Source: an uncultured Clostridia bacterium (GTDB lineage: Bacteria; Bacillota; Clostridia; Oscillospirales; Acutalibacteraceae). Taken from it: a stretch of DNA of 13,464 nt. Location: assembly GCA_937912175.1 (NCBI GenBank), contig CALDOU010000080.1, forward strand, positions 1-13,464, written 5' to 3'. Positions 6,044 through 13,452 of this stretch are shown here, in pieces. Under the pieces are notes generated by a model. That model did no database searches, had not been told where the DNA came from, and worked only from the letters and a program-made list of their open reading frames with translations. Within the stretch, counting starts at the first letter, position 1. The number at the start of each line of letters is the position of its first letter. Position numbers and translations under genes: made by a program.

Positions 6044-6782
6044 TATTATAAAGATAAATAAATTGTGTAAGTCTTTTGGAGATTCCAACGTACTTAAAGG
6101 GGTTGATTTTTGCATAAATCAAGGCGATGTTTCATGTATTATCGGACCATCCGGTTCGGGAAAATCAACTTTTTTAAGATGTATTAATTTGTTAGAAGAG
6201 CCAACATCGGGAGAAATATTATATAAAAACGAAAATGTTTTAAACGATAATTATAATATAGATATGTATCGTTCAAAAGTGGGTATGGTATTTCAACAAT
6301 TTAATTTGTTTAATAATCTAAGTGTTTTGGATAATTGCACGGTAGGGCAAATTAAAGTTTTAAAAAGAAATCATTCTGACGCTAAGAAAAACGCTATTAA
6401 ATTTTTGGAAAAAGTTCAAATGGCTAAATTTATTGATGCAAAACCAAGACAATTGTCCGGAGGACAAAAACAAAGAGTAGCGATTGCTCGTGCTTTGGCT
6501 ATGGATCCCGAAGTTTTGCTTTTTGATGAACCTACTTCAGCATTAGACCCCGAAACAGTCGGGGAGGTTCTTAAGGTAATGAAAGATCTTACCGAATTTA
6601 ATATTACAATGATTATAGTTACGCATGAAATGGCTTTTGCCAAAGAGGTTTCCAATCGTATTGTGTTTATGGATGACGGAATGATTTGTGAAGAAGGTAA
6701 GCCCGAAGAGATTTTGGTTAACCCTCAAAACGAAAGAACAAAAAACTTTTTGCATCGCTTTATTGTCGGCGAATCCAGTTAA
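6033..6782 (+). CDS. Polar amino acid ABC transporter ATP-binding protein (GlnQ/HisP type)
   Basis: This 249-residue ATPase powers the importer encoded just upstream. All motifs are intact: Walker [10 protein letters not shown] at residues 38-46, Q-loop FQQFNLF at about 87-93, signature LSGGQ at 141-145, Walker [12 protein letters not shown] at 162-172, and the switch histidine H198 in [11 protein letters not shown] 6033 is preferred over an upstream in-frame ATG at 5946. GGGTGA lies six bases before it, it gives the family N-terminus, and the longer form would add 29 residues inside the permease gene. It overlaps the permease stop, which implies translational coupling. The operon ends at the strong terminator at 6850. 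Confidence 0.95.
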   Translation: MKNNIIKINKLCKSFGDSNVLKGVDFCINQGDVSCIIGPSGSGKSTFLRCINLLEEPTSGEILYKNENVLNDNYNIDMYRSKVGMVFQQFNLFNNLSVLDNCTVGQIKVLKRNHSDAKKNAIKFLEKVQMAKFIDAKPRQLSGGQKQRVAIARALAMDPEVLLFDEPTSALDPETVGEVLKVMKDLTEFNITMIIVTHEMAFAKEVSNRIVFMDDGMICEEGKPEEILVNPQNERTKNFLHRFIVGESS

Positions 6783-6849
6783 AAATTTATTGATTTATGA
6801 TTTTAAAGGTTTCTTGTTTGAGAATATAATTTTGTTTTTATAAATAAAT

Positions 6850-6890
6850 AAGACCTACCAGATTACTGATAGGTCTTTATTTTAATTTTT
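6850..6890. terminator. Bidirectional intrinsic terminator between the ABC operon and yajC
   Basis: AAGACCTA (6850-6857) pairs with TAGGTCTT (6870-6877), with an inner CAG/CTG extension past one mismatch and an ATTA loop. A T-rich tail follows on the + strand, and an A-rich flank upstream serves the minus strand. It sits between convergent genes and directly abuts the yajC stop. Confidence 0.85.
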
Positions 6891-7165
6891 TATTCCTTTG
6901 CTGTTTCTATGTTTGCAATAGCCCATTTTTTAATTCTTATTTTGTCAGAACCCGTTTCTATTACCAAAGAATCAGAATCATTTTTTACGCTTATTACCTT
7001 ACCGATGATTCCGCCTATGGTTGTTACTTCGTCTCCGATGGAAATTGATTTTCTCATTTCTTCTTCTTGTTTTCTCTTTTTTTGTTGAGGTCTGAACAAA
7101 AGAAAATACATTCCGCCGATAACTACAGCATAAATAAGGATAGAAACTAATAGCTGATTGGACAT
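6890..7165 (-). CDS. yajC: Sec translocase accessory protein YajC
   Basis: YajC is a small single-span membrane protein associated with SecDF in the Sec translocon. The protein has one hydrophobic segment (LLVSILIYAVVIGGMYFLLF) followed at once by the family signature RPQQKKRKQEEEMRKSI. The cytoplasmic SH3-like part is GDEVTTIGGIIGKVISVKNDS...LVIETG. I place the start at 7165 (91 residues), where GGAGG lies seven bases upstream. An upstream ATG at 7192 (100 residues, MQNLFGGAN extension) with GGGGG 12 bases away is a real alternative. It stands alone on the minus strand with its own promoter and a nearby palindrome, apart from the tgt/secD genes with which it is often found. Confidence 0.93.
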   Translation of the reverse strand: MSNQLLVSILIYAVVIGGMYFLLFRPQQKKRKQEEEMRKSISIGDEVTTIGGIIGKVISVKNDSDSLVIETGSDKIRIKKWAIANIETAKE

Positions 7166-7225
7166 GTTTGCGCCTCCGAATAAATTTTGCATAATTGCAC
7201 TAATCCCCCGAATTTTATTTTAAGT

Positions 7226-7240
7226 GTGTAATAATTACAC
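7226..7240. promoter_or_regulatory. 7-1-7 palindrome at the yajC transcription start (Fur/Zur-family-like box)
   Basis: GTGTAAT-A-ATTACAC is a perfect 7-1-7 inverted repeat. It contains GTAATnATTAC, the core of the Bacillus Zur box, and the TAATnATTA core common to Fur, PerR and Zur sites. It would span about +3 to +17 of the yajC transcript, a position suited to repression. It could equally be a small RNA hairpin. No regulator gene is in the window. Confidence 0.45.
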
Positions 7241-7249
7241 CTTACTCTT

Positions 7250-7278
7250 ATTATACCTTAAATTGCCTATTACTTCAA
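7250..7278 (-). promoter_or_regulatory. Promoter for yajC
   Basis: On the minus strand, TTGAAG (7278-7273), a 17-base spacer and TATAAT (7255-7250) give a strong sigma-A promoter. The predicted start is near 7243, about 50-80 bases before the start codon, depending on which ATG is used. Confidence 0.75.
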
Positions 7279-7314
7279 TAAAGCAAAACTATTTTGCGAA
7301 AACCAATAAAAATA

Positions 7315-7343
7315 TTGCATATTTTTTTGTTAATTATTAAAAT
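7315..7343 (+). promoter_or_regulatory. Promoter for the hypothetical gene at 7386
   Basis: TTGCAT (7315-7320), a 17-base spacer and TAAAAT (7338-7343). The -35 region is identical to that of efp over 13 bases (TTGCATATTTTTT). The -10 box is weaker than consensus. Confidence 0.5.
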
Positions 7344-7385
7344 AAAACAAAATAGATCACAAAATAAAAGAAAGGGGATAATAAT

Positions 7386-8108
7386 ATGGCAATAGGTAGT
7401 AAAATTTCAGAGTTAAAGGAAAAAGCTTCTAAAAAATTATCAAGTGCAAAAGAATTAGCAAGAGCAAAGCTTCCAATGGGTAAATCAGAAATTAAAGAAA
7501 TAACAAAAAAAGCTGAGGAAATCGCTTCTGCTATAAATGAAATTTCAAACCGGCTAAATCAAAATAAAAATGTAGTTGTACGGTTGCGTAAACGTTTTGA
7601 AAATGAAACAATAATCCGTAAATATTTAAAAAGTGATGCGGGTAAGTCTAAAGGTGGTATAACTACGGCGTTTTTAAAAAAATTCAACGAGAGATTAAAT
7701 GATTTTATAGAAAAATTAGATGAATATCAAAAACAAAGAGATAAACTTGAAGATACGAAACTAAATGTAACGAATGACGAAGGATGGTATAACTTTTTTA
7801 AACAGCGCATGGAATTAATAAAAGAAGGATGTAAACTATCTGTTAAGGATATTATGCAGTTTGAATCCGGTATTAACGTTTTAGGCACAAGGACGGGAAT
7901 CGAGGATTTTAAAACATTACGCCGAACCCTTTTAGATGCAACCAGATGTAAAAATTTGCTGCATGATTGGTGTGTGAATGAAGTCAAAAAATTAAAAAAG
8001 TATAAAAACAAGATTGTTAATCCTACGATATGCTATGAGTCTGTTATACAAGCTATTGAAGACTTTAAAAAGACTTTAAGAAATTTTCCTGTAGGAGTAG
8101 TTAATTAA
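7386..8108 (+). CDS. Hypothetical basic coiled-coil protein, family not recognised
   Basis: I do not recognise this 240-residue protein. It has no signal peptide, membrane segment or metal site. It is rich in Lys and Glu and strongly helical in character: residues about 1-60 (MAIGSKISELKEKASKKL...EEIASAINEISNRLNQNK) and about 95-125 (FLKKFNERLNDFIEKLDEY...KQRDKLED) look like coiled coils. A short conserved-looking aromatic patch, NDEGWYNFFKQRMELIKEG, follows. Three cysteines lie in the second half. AAAGGGG eight bases upstream supports the start. It is monocistronic between the yajC and rpmE promoters, both on other transcripts. Candidate roles such as a phage-type or surface-associated structural protein would be guesses, so none is assigned. 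Confidence 0.75.
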   Translation: MAIGSKISELKEKASKKLSSAKELARAKLPMGKSEIKEITKKAEEIASAINEISNRLNQNKNVVVRLRKRFENETIIRKYLKSDAGKSKGGITTAFLKKFNERLNDFIEKLDEYQKQRDKLEDTKLNVTNDEGWYNFFKQRMELIKEGCKLSVKDIMQFESGINVLGTRTGIEDFKTLRRTLLDATRCKNLLHDWCVNEVKKLKKYKNKIVNPTICYESVIQAIEDFKKTLRNFPVGVVN

Positions 8109-8114
8109 TATATC

Positions 8115-8143
8115 TTGTAATGTTGTAATGTTTATGATATAAT
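8115..8143 (+). promoter_or_regulatory. Promoter for rpmE (extended -10)
   Basis: TTGTAA (8115-8120), a 17-base spacer and TATAAT (8138-8143). TGA directly before the -10 box completes an extended TGnTATAAT element. The predicted start is near 8150, giving a leader of about 45 bases. Confidence 0.75.
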
Positions 8144-8148
8144 AATAT

Positions 8149-8188
8149 CTCATAGATTAGATATGAGCTTTTAGTAGCTAAAGAGGTG
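8149..8188 (+). promoter_or_regulatory. Structured rpmE leader, possible L31 autoregulatory element
   Basis: Two small hairpins are visible: CTCATA/TATGAG (8149-8154 with 8162-8167, 7-base loop) and TTTAG/CTAAA (centred near 8175). The second ends right next to the ribosome binding site AGAGG. L31 leaders are a known class of ribosomal protein autoregulators in Firmicutes. I cannot confirm a match to that consensus by eye. Confidence 0.35.
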
Positions 8189-8194
8189 AAAATA

Positions 8195-8401
8195 GTGCGA
8201 AAGGGAATACATCCTGAATACGATGAAGTAGAAATAAAATGTTCTTGCGGTAATGTTATTAAAACAAAGTCTACCGGAAAAAACTTGAATGTTGAAGTTT
8301 GTTCCAAGTGTCATCCTTATTTTACAGGTCAACAAAGATTTGTAGATACAGGAGGACGTGTAGGAAGATTTAACAAACGTCTTGCGGGTGTTAGAGCTTA
8401 A
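8195..8401 (+). CDS. rpmE: 50S ribosomal protein L31 (zinc-binding C+ form)
   Basis: L31 is a 50S subunit protein that bridges to the 30S head. The 68-residue protein begins MRKGIHPEY, matching the family start. It carries all four zinc cysteines: C16-x-C18 (KCSCGN) and C36-x2-C39 ([10 protein letters not shown]). It ends with [10 protein letters not shown]. This is the C+ paralogue; in some bacteria a Zur-regulated C- form replaces it under zinc limitation, and none is seen here. The GTG at 8195 is chosen because AGAGG lies eight bases upstream; another GTG at 8186 is part of that ribosome binding site. It has its own extended -10 promoter. Confidence 0.96.
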   Translation: MRKGIHPEYDEVEIKCSCGNVIKTKSTGKNLNVEVCSKCHPYFTGQQRFVDTGGRVGRFNKRLAGVRA

Positions 8402-8447
8402 ATAATTACAGCTTAAAAATTTTATTTTGAATTTAAATTGTAAAAAT

Positions 8448-8478
8448 AATAGGCGGCGCAGTTTATGCGTTGCCTATT
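8448..8478 (+). terminator. Strong hairpin after rpmE
   Basis: AATAGGCGGCGCA (8448-8460) pairs with TGCGTTGCCTATT (8466-8478), 13 pairs with two G.U, around loop GTTTA. The following T-tract on the + strand is poor (TGTGTCAG), while the upstream flank AAAAATAAT would give a better tail on the minus strand. It is probably the rpmE terminator, but it also sits only 21 bases before the next start codon. Confidence 0.55.
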
Positions 8479-8499
8479 TGTGTCAGAGTGGTGAAAATT

Positions 8500-9120
8500 T
8501 TGTCGGGATATAAAACCATAAAAAGCAATAATATTGTTGAAGAAACTGAAAAACGTTCCAAATTTATTTCTTATGCTTTTCGGGTTTACTCTGAAGAAGA
8601 TGTTCGACAAAATTTAAAAAATATAAAATCTAAGCATTGGGATGCCAAACACCACGTATATGCATACAGACTTAAAGAAAATTTTCAGGAAAAATTTTCT
8701 GATGACGGTGAACCTTCGGGTACAGCGGGTATGCCGGTTATGAATGCAATAAAAAGCTTGGATTTACAAAATGTTTTGGTTATTGTTGTAAGATATTTTG
8801 GGGGTATATTATTGGGAACTTCCGGTTTGCGTAAAATGTATGGTTCGGGAGCTTTAAAAGTATTGCAAAATGCCGAGATATCCGAAATGAATTTGTGCAG
8901 TCATGTAAATATAAATTGTAATTATAAAGATCATAATAAAATATCCTATGTATTTGCGAAATATAATGCCAAAGTAAATAATATTGAATATTTAGACCAA
9001 GTCAAATTTGATGTTTATGTAAAAAAATGTGATTTAAAGTTAATGTTGAGTCAAATTTCCGATATTACAAAAAACGGTTTTTCATATAAAATTTTAGAAG
9101 AAAGTTATCAAGTAGATTGA
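8500..9120 (+). CDS. YigZ/IMPACT (UPF0029) family protein
   Basis: The protein belongs to the YigZ/IMPACT family. Its N-terminal domain has a ribosomal S5-like fold and its C-terminal domain an EF-G domain IV-like fold. The cellular role in bacteria is not settled; eukaryotic IMPACT inhibits the GCN2 pathway. Visible family motifs are KRSKFISYAFRV, then AKHHVYAYRL, the hallmark FSDDGEPSGTAGMPV and VLVIVVRYFGGILLGTSGL. With TTG 8500 as start it has 206 residues, close to the usual size. GGTGA five bases upstream supports TTG; nearby GTG codons at 8488 and 8491 are alternatives. It lies 36 bases before the dGTPase-like gene and may head that operon. Confidence 0.88.
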   Translation: MSGYKTIKSNNIVEETEKRSKFISYAFRVYSEEDVRQNLKNIKSKHWDAKHHVYAYRLKENFQEKFSDDGEPSGTAGMPVMNAIKSLDLQNVLVIVVRYFGGILLGTSGLRKMYGSGALKVLQNAEISEMNLCSHVNINCNYKDHNKISYVFAKYNAKVNNIEYLDQVKFDVYVKKCDLKLMLSQISDITKNGFSYKILEESYQVD

Positions 9121-9156
9121 TTTTATGTTTTTGATCGACGGGGGTGCCTTTAATTT

Positions 9157-10161
9157 ATGTTGAGTATACGCGAAGAAACTGAAAACAGGGAATTAAACAC
9201 ATTAAGTAAATTTGCTTCTTTTTCCAAAAATTCCGTTGGTAGAAAAAATTTTGAGCAACCTTGTGAAATTCGTACGGAATATCAAAGAGACAGGGATAGA
9301 ATAATTCATTGTAAATCTTTTAGGCGTCTTAAGCATAAAACCCAGGTGTTTATTTCGCCAAAAGGTGACCATTACAGAACACGTCTTACGCATACTTTAG
9401 AAGTTGACCAGATATCACGAACAATAGCCAGAGCTTTAAAATTAAACGAAGACTTGACTGAAGCAATAGCTCTTGGGCATGATTTGGGACATACGCCTTT
9501 CGGTCATGCGGGAGAAAAATCATTAAATAATTTATGTGATGGGGGATTTACTCATTACGAGCAAAGCGTGAGAATACTTTCAAAATTAGAAAAAGATGGT
9601 CAGGGACTTAACTTAACAGGTGAAACTTTAGACGGAATACTTTGTCATACCAAAGGTAAAGAAGCTTTTACCGCAGAGGGAAGAATTGTTCGACTTTGTG
9701 ATAAAGTGGCATATATAAATCACGATATAGAAGATGCCGTTAGAGCGGGGCTTTTAACGTATGACAGTATACCCATAGATTTTGTTGAAACGTTTGGAAG
9801 TACTTATTCCAAGCGAATTAACTCTATGGTTATGGATATTGTAAAGAATAGTTTTGAAAAGAATATTAAAATGAGTGAACGGTCAGAAAAAGCATTCAAC
9901 GGTATACATGATTTTATGTATTCGAATGTTTATTTAAATAAGCAGTCTTTTTCAGAGGATTCCAAAGTTCCGTTTATCATTGAATCACTTTATAATTACT
10001 TTTTGAAAAATATTGGTAAAATCCCCGTTTATCTTCAAAAAATAGCTGCGGAAGAAGGACCGAGCCGGGCGGTTTGTGATTATATTGCGGGAATGAGTGA
10101 TGAATTTGCAACTTCTGTTTTTAAAAATATTTTTATTCCTCGTTCCATAAAAATATTTTAA
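9157..10161 (+). CDS. dgt: Deoxyguanosinetriphosphate triphosphohydrolase-like protein (HD domain)
   Basis: This 334-residue HD-superfamily protein would hydrolyse dNTPs to deoxynucleosides and triphosphate, limiting dNTP pools. The family opening REETENRELNTLSKFA is present, followed by RDRIIHCKSFRRLKHKTQVF and RTRLTHTLEV with H79. The HD pair H108-D109 sits in GHDLGHTPFGH, and a later Asp lies in VRLCDKVAYINHDIEDA, so the metal ligands are intact. It has the length of the shorter dGTPase-like group rather than the roughly 500-residue E. coli Dgt. The start ATG has GGGGGTG about 11 bases upstream. The order dgt-like gene, dnaG, rpoD is conserved in clostridia, linking nucleotide control, priming and transcription. 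The symbol is by similarity; substrate preference is not shown. Confidence 0.93.
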   Translation: MLSIREETENRELNTLSKFASFSKNSVGRKNFEQPCEIRTEYQRDRDRIIHCKSFRRLKHKTQVFISPKGDHYRTRLTHTLEVDQISRTIARALKLNEDLTEAIALGHDLGHTPFGHAGEKSLNNLCDGGFTHYEQSVRILSKLEKDGQGLNLTGETLDGILCHTKGKEAFTAEGRIVRLCDKVAYINHDIEDAVRAGLLTYDSIPIDFVETFGSTYSKRINSMVMDIVKNSFEKNIKMSERSEKAFNGIHDFMYSNVYLNKQSFSEDSKVPFIIESLYNYFLKNIGKIPVYLQKIAAEEGPSRAVCDYIAGMSDEFATSVFKNIFIPRSIKIF

Positions 10162-10205
10162 CGGTTGCATTAACGATATGTTTAAAATAAGAGGGTGAAG
10201 TCAAA

Positions 10206-11969
10206 ATGCTTATTTCTGAAGATTTTATCAGTGAATTGAAGTCAAGAAATGATATCGGTGAAATAATAGGCGACTATGTTAATTTACAACGTAAGGGAAA
10301 AAATCTTATGGGATTATGCCCTTTTCATGCTGAACGTACGCCCTCTTTTTGTATTTATCCTTCTAACGGCTCTTTTTATTGTTTTGGTTGTGGAGCCGGT
10401 GGAGATGTTATTACTTTTTTAAGATTAATGGAACATTATGACTATATAGAGGCCGTTAAATTCCTTTCCGAGCGTTCGGGAATGAATTTGGAAATAAGCG
10501 AAGAGGACAATGCTTTACATAATAAAAAACTTTTGATGTATAAAATAAATCGTGATGCCGCAAAATTTTACTTTAAATCACTTTTCAATCCCATAGGTAA
10601 AAAAGCTTTGGAATATCTTCAAAAAAGAGAAATCAAAAATTCCACTATAAAACATTTCGGGTTAGGGTATTCGCCTCCTTCGGGATATGCGCTGGTGGAC
10701 TATTTAAAAAAAATAGGGTATAATAGTGAAGATATAATTTTGGCAGATTTAGCATTTAAATCTCACAGTGGGAGAGATGTGGACAGATTTAGAAACAGGT
10801 TAATGTTTCCTATAATTGATGTAAGAGGAAACGTAATTGCTTTTGGTGCTCGAACGATGGGAAACGATGTTCCTAAGTACATAAATACTTCCGATACTTT
10901 AATTTTTAAAAAAAGTTCAAATTTGTTTGCTCTTAATTTTGCAAAAAAATCGGGTAAAAATAATTTGATACTTACCGAAGGTTATATGGATGTAATTTCC
11001 TTGCATCAGGCGGGATTTACCAATGCGGTTGCGGGATTGGGCACGGCTCTTACGGTGAATCAAGTAAAACTTTTAGCAAGAAACGCCGATGAGGTTTTAG
11101 TTTCTTATGATGCTGATGAGCCCGGACAGAAAGCGGCAGCAAAAGCAATAGAGATGCTCAAAAACGATGGTCTTAATGTTAAAGTTTTAACCATACCGAA
11201 AGCCAAGGATCCCGATGAATATATACGTTCTCAAGGAAAATACGGAGCTGTTAAATTTAAAAATTTAATTGAAAATTCTAAAAATGAAATTGAGTATAAG
11301 TTGTCAAAGTTAAAATCTAAATATAATTTAGAAGATCCCGAAGATAAAATTAACTATTTGACAGAAGCTTCAAAAATTTTGGCAGAATGTAATAATTCAA
11401 TAGAAAGAGAAATTTATGCAATAAAACTCAGTGCAGAAGCGGAAATAAACAAATCTTCCGTACTGATACAAATCAATAAGTATTTAAAGCAAAAAAACAA
11501 AAAAAATCGTAAAAAAGAATTTAAAAATATAGAGAAAATCACTTCAGCCGTAAATGATAAAATAAATCCGGATAAACATGACAATTTAAGAGCTGCCGTA
11601 GCAGAAGAATCTTTAATTTCATGTATTGTAAATAATCCTGAATTGGCACGAGATGTATTTTTAAAACTTTCGGTGGAAAATATGGTTACAGGATTTAATA
11701 AAAAAGTTTTTGAGGTTTTAAAGGATATTGTTTTAAATAATAAATCACTTGATATTACAACTATTTCATCTTATGGGTTTAATTTTGAGGAAATAGGTAA
11801 AATTACTCGAATGATATGTACGTATAATCCTTCTATGGGTACGAAAAATGCTATTGATGAATACATTAAAGTAATAACAAATGAAAAATTAAAAAATCAA
11901 TTTAAAAGTATTGAAAATGTGTCTGAAAATGATATTCAAAATTATATTGAAAATTTAAAAAGCAAATAA
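10206..11969 (+). CDS. dnaG: DNA primase
   Basis: DnaG synthesises RNA primers at the replication fork. The 587-residue protein has the N-terminal CHC2 zinc domain with C38, H41, C59 and C62 (LCPFHAERTPSF, FYCFGCGAGGD). Its catalytic core includes the RNAP-basic motif region RFRNRLMFPIIDVRGNVIAFGAR. The Toprim centre follows, with E258 in LTEGYMDVISLHQAGF and D302/D304 in SYDADEPGQKAA. The C-terminal helicase-binding part (about residues 440-587) is Lys/Asn-rich and poorly conserved, as usual. GAGGGTGA upstream supports the start. It is 44 bases after the dGTPase-like gene and 54 before rpoD, so it is the middle of a replication-transcription operon. Confidence 0.98.
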   Translation: MLISEDFISELKSRNDIGEIIGDYVNLQRKGKNLMGLCPFHAERTPSFCIYPSNGSFYCFGCGAGGDVITFLRLMEHYDYIEAVKFLSERSGMNLEISEEDNALHNKKLLMYKINRDAAKFYFKSLFNPIGKKALEYLQKREIKNSTIKHFGLGYSPPSGYALVDYLKKIGYNSEDIILADLAFKSHSGRDVDRFRNRLMFPIIDVRGNVIAFGARTMGNDVPKYINTSDTLIFKKSSNLFALNFAKKSGKNNLILTEGYMDVISLHQAGFTNAVAGLGTALTVNQVKLLARNADEVLVSYDADEPGQKAAAKAIEMLKNDGLNVKVLTIPKAKDPDEYIRSQGKYGAVKFKNLIENSKNEIEYKLSKLKSKYNLEDPEDKINYLTEASKILAECNNSIEREIYAIKLSAEAEINKSSVLIQINKYLKQKNKKNRKKEFKNIEKITSAVNDKINPDKHDNLRAAVAEESLISCIVNNPELARDVFLKLSVENMVTGFNKKVFEVLKDIVLNNKSLDITTISSYGFNFEEIGKITRMICTYNPSMGTKNAIDEYIKVITNEKLKNQFKSIENVSENDIQNYIENLKSK

Positions 11970-12023
11970 TAAAGTAGTTTAATTAAATAGAATATACATA
12001 AAATAAAATCAAGGAGGTATAAA

Positions 12024-13121
12024 ATGAAAGATTCTAAAACTTCGCCAAAATCCATGGAAATGGTGATTAAAGACATTGTAAAACATGGTAAAGCAGTAGG
12101 TCATATAAGTACAAATGAAATTTTAGAAGCTATGGGTGAACTTGAATTTGACCCCGATCAAATAGAAAAGTTATATGACACTATAGAATCTATGGGCATA
12201 GAAATAGTTGAAGGTGTTGAAGATAATTCGAGTGAAGATTCTTCGTCTTCCGAACATCCGTCTTCAGAGACTTCTTTAATAGGGGAAATTTCCTCCACGG
12301 ATGACCCCGTAAAAGTTTATCTTAAAGAAATAGGTACGGTTCCGCTTTTGAGTGCGGAAGAAGAATTGGAGCTTGCTCAACGTATTAATGAAGGGGACGA
12401 AAAAGCAAAAAAGCGTTTATCTGAGGCAAATTTACGTTTAGTGGTAAGTATAGCAAAAAGATATTTGGGAAGGGGTATGCACTTTTTGGACTTAATCCAA
12501 GAAGGAAATCTCGGATTAATAAAAGCGGTGGAAAAGTTTGATTATTCCAAAGGATTTAAGTTTTCTACTTATGCCACATGGTGGATAAGACAGGCTATTA
12601 CTCGCGCGATAGCTGACCAGGCGCGTACCATTCGTATTCCTGTGCACATGGTGGAAACCATGAATAAAGTAAAGAGAGTTTCGGGGCAGTTGCTTCATAA
12701 TAACGGGCAAGAACCTACTCCCGAAGAGGTAGCCGCAGAGTTGAATTTGCCTGTGGAAAAAATCAGAGAAATAATGAGGGCGGCTCAAGATCCTGTTTCT
12801 TTGGAAACTCCTATCGGTGAAGAGGATGACAGCCATTTGGGAGATTTTATTCCGGATAATGATGCACTTGCGCCGGCAGAAGAAGCTTCTCATGTATTGT
12901 TAAAAGAACACCTTTTAGAAGTTTTAGATACTTTAACACCAAGGGAAAAAAGAGTTTTAGAGATGCGCTTTGGTATTGATAACGGACGACCTCGTACTCT
13001 TGAAGAAGTGGGAAAGGAATTTGATGTTACTCGTGAAAGAATTCGTCAAATAGAGGCAAAAGCTTTAAGAAAATTGCGCCATCCCAGCAGAAGTAAGCGT
13101 TTAAAAGACTATCTGGATTAA
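12024..13121 (+). CDS. rpoD: RNA polymerase principal sigma factor RpoD (SigA)
   Basis: This is the housekeeping sigma factor, 365 residues, recognising TTGACA/TATAAT promoters like those in this window. The region 1.1 domain (residues 1-65) is followed by a Ser/Glu-rich linker (about 66-84, including [14 protein letters not shown]). Region 1.2 is [11 protein letters not shown]. Region 2 has [21 protein letters not shown] and [17 protein letters not shown]. Region 3 is [13 protein letters not shown] onward, and region 4 contains the helix-turn-helix [20 protein letters not shown] and the C-terminal [14 protein letters not shown]. The start has the near-perfect site AAGGAGGT. Length and domain order match clostridial SigA. 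It is the last gene of the operon; a large hairpin follows 130 bases later. Confidence 0.98.
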   Translation: MKDSKTSPKSMEMVIKDIVKHGKAVGHISTNEILEAMGELEFDPDQIEKLYDTIESMGIEIVEGVEDNSSEDSSSSEHPSSETSLIGEISSTDDPVKVYLKEIGTVPLLSAEEELELAQRINEGDEKAKKRLSEANLRLVVSIAKRYLGRGMHFLDLIQEGNLGLIKAVEKFDYSKGFKFSTYATWWIRQAITRAIADQARTIRIPVHMVETMNKVKRVSGQLLHNNGQEPTPEEVAAELNLPVEKIREIMRAAQDPVSLETPIGEEDDSHLGDFIPDNDALAPAEEASHVLLKEHLLEVLDTLTPREKRVLEMRFGIDNGRPRTLEEVGKEFDVTRERIRQIEAKALRKLRHPSRSKRLKDYLD

Positions 13122-13142
13122 ATTAATTTAAAATTTGAAAAT

Positions 13143-13171
13143 ATGACAGAAGTTATATTGTGTATTATAAA
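13143..13171 (+). promoter_or_regulatory. Candidate promoter downstream of rpoD
   Basis: ATGACA (13143-13148), a 17-base spacer and TATAAA (13166-13171), with a possible start near 13178. It could drive a short transcript of about 160 bases ending at the hairpin at 13254-13339. The region is so AT-rich that a chance match is plausible. Confidence 0.3.
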
Positions 13172-13253
13172 ATTATAGCAAAGTATGGTTAATATTTGGT
13201 ATTTTATAGCTTTAATTATTTACAGTGACAATAAGACATTATTTTAATTAAAA

Positions 13254-13339
13254 CGAAAAACGGAAAAGTCAATGTAAGGCTTAGAAGTGTTAATTTACTT
13301 ATGCTTAGATGAAATGACTATGATTTTTTCCGTTTTTTG
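13254..13339 (+). terminator. Large hairpin after rpoD: operon terminator or 3' end of a small RNA
   Basis: Positions 13254-13267 (CGAAAAACGGAAAA) pair with 13326-13339 (TTTTCCGTTTTTTG) in a 14-pair stem with one G.U. Inside are nested short stems: GTCA/TGAC (13268-13271 with 13315-13318), TAAG/CTTA (13275-13278 with 13304-13307) and AAGT/ACTT (13285-13288 with 13297-13300). The last T-run serves as the terminator tail. The roughly 58-base structured interior is unusual for a simple terminator and suggests a small RNA. No open reading frame lies in 13122-13376. Confidence 0.5.
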
Positions 13340-13349
13340 CTGCATAAAT

Positions 13350-13377
13350 AAAAAAGCCGCCTATTGACGACTTTTTT
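13350..13377 (-). terminator. Terminator of the tRNA-Lys transcript
   Basis: Read on the minus strand, AAAAAAGTCGTC pairs with GGCGGCTTTTTT around loop AATA in a 12-pair stem with two G.U, followed by more T-rich sequence. It begins at the last base of the tRNA CCA end. The + strand also reads stem then TTTTTT, so it may act in both directions. Confidence 0.85.
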
Positions 13378-13452
13378 GGTACACCATCGGGGGCTCGAAC
13401 CCCGGACACCCTGATTAAGAGTCAGGTGCTCTACCAACTGAGCTAATGGTGC
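13377..13452 (-). tRNA. tRNA-Lys (anticodon CTT)
   Basis: The minus strand folds into a complete 76-base cloverleaf: acceptor GCACCAT with ATGGTGT, D arm GCTC/GAGC, and anticodon stem CCTGA/TCAGG with loop CTCTTAA (anticodon CTT, decoding AAG). The variable loop is GTGTC, the T arm is CGGGG/CCCCG with TTCGAGC, the discriminator is A and CCA is encoded. The first acceptor pair is G1.U72, a wobble where bacterial tRNA-Lys normally has G-C. A 12-pair terminator follows directly. The promoter lies beyond the window end. Confidence 0.96.

Noticed and set aside
12516..12893. 125-codon minus-strand frame inside rpoD
   Set aside because: It lies wholly opposite a highly conserved gene, has no promoter or ribosome binding site that I can see, and its composition mirrors the sense codons.
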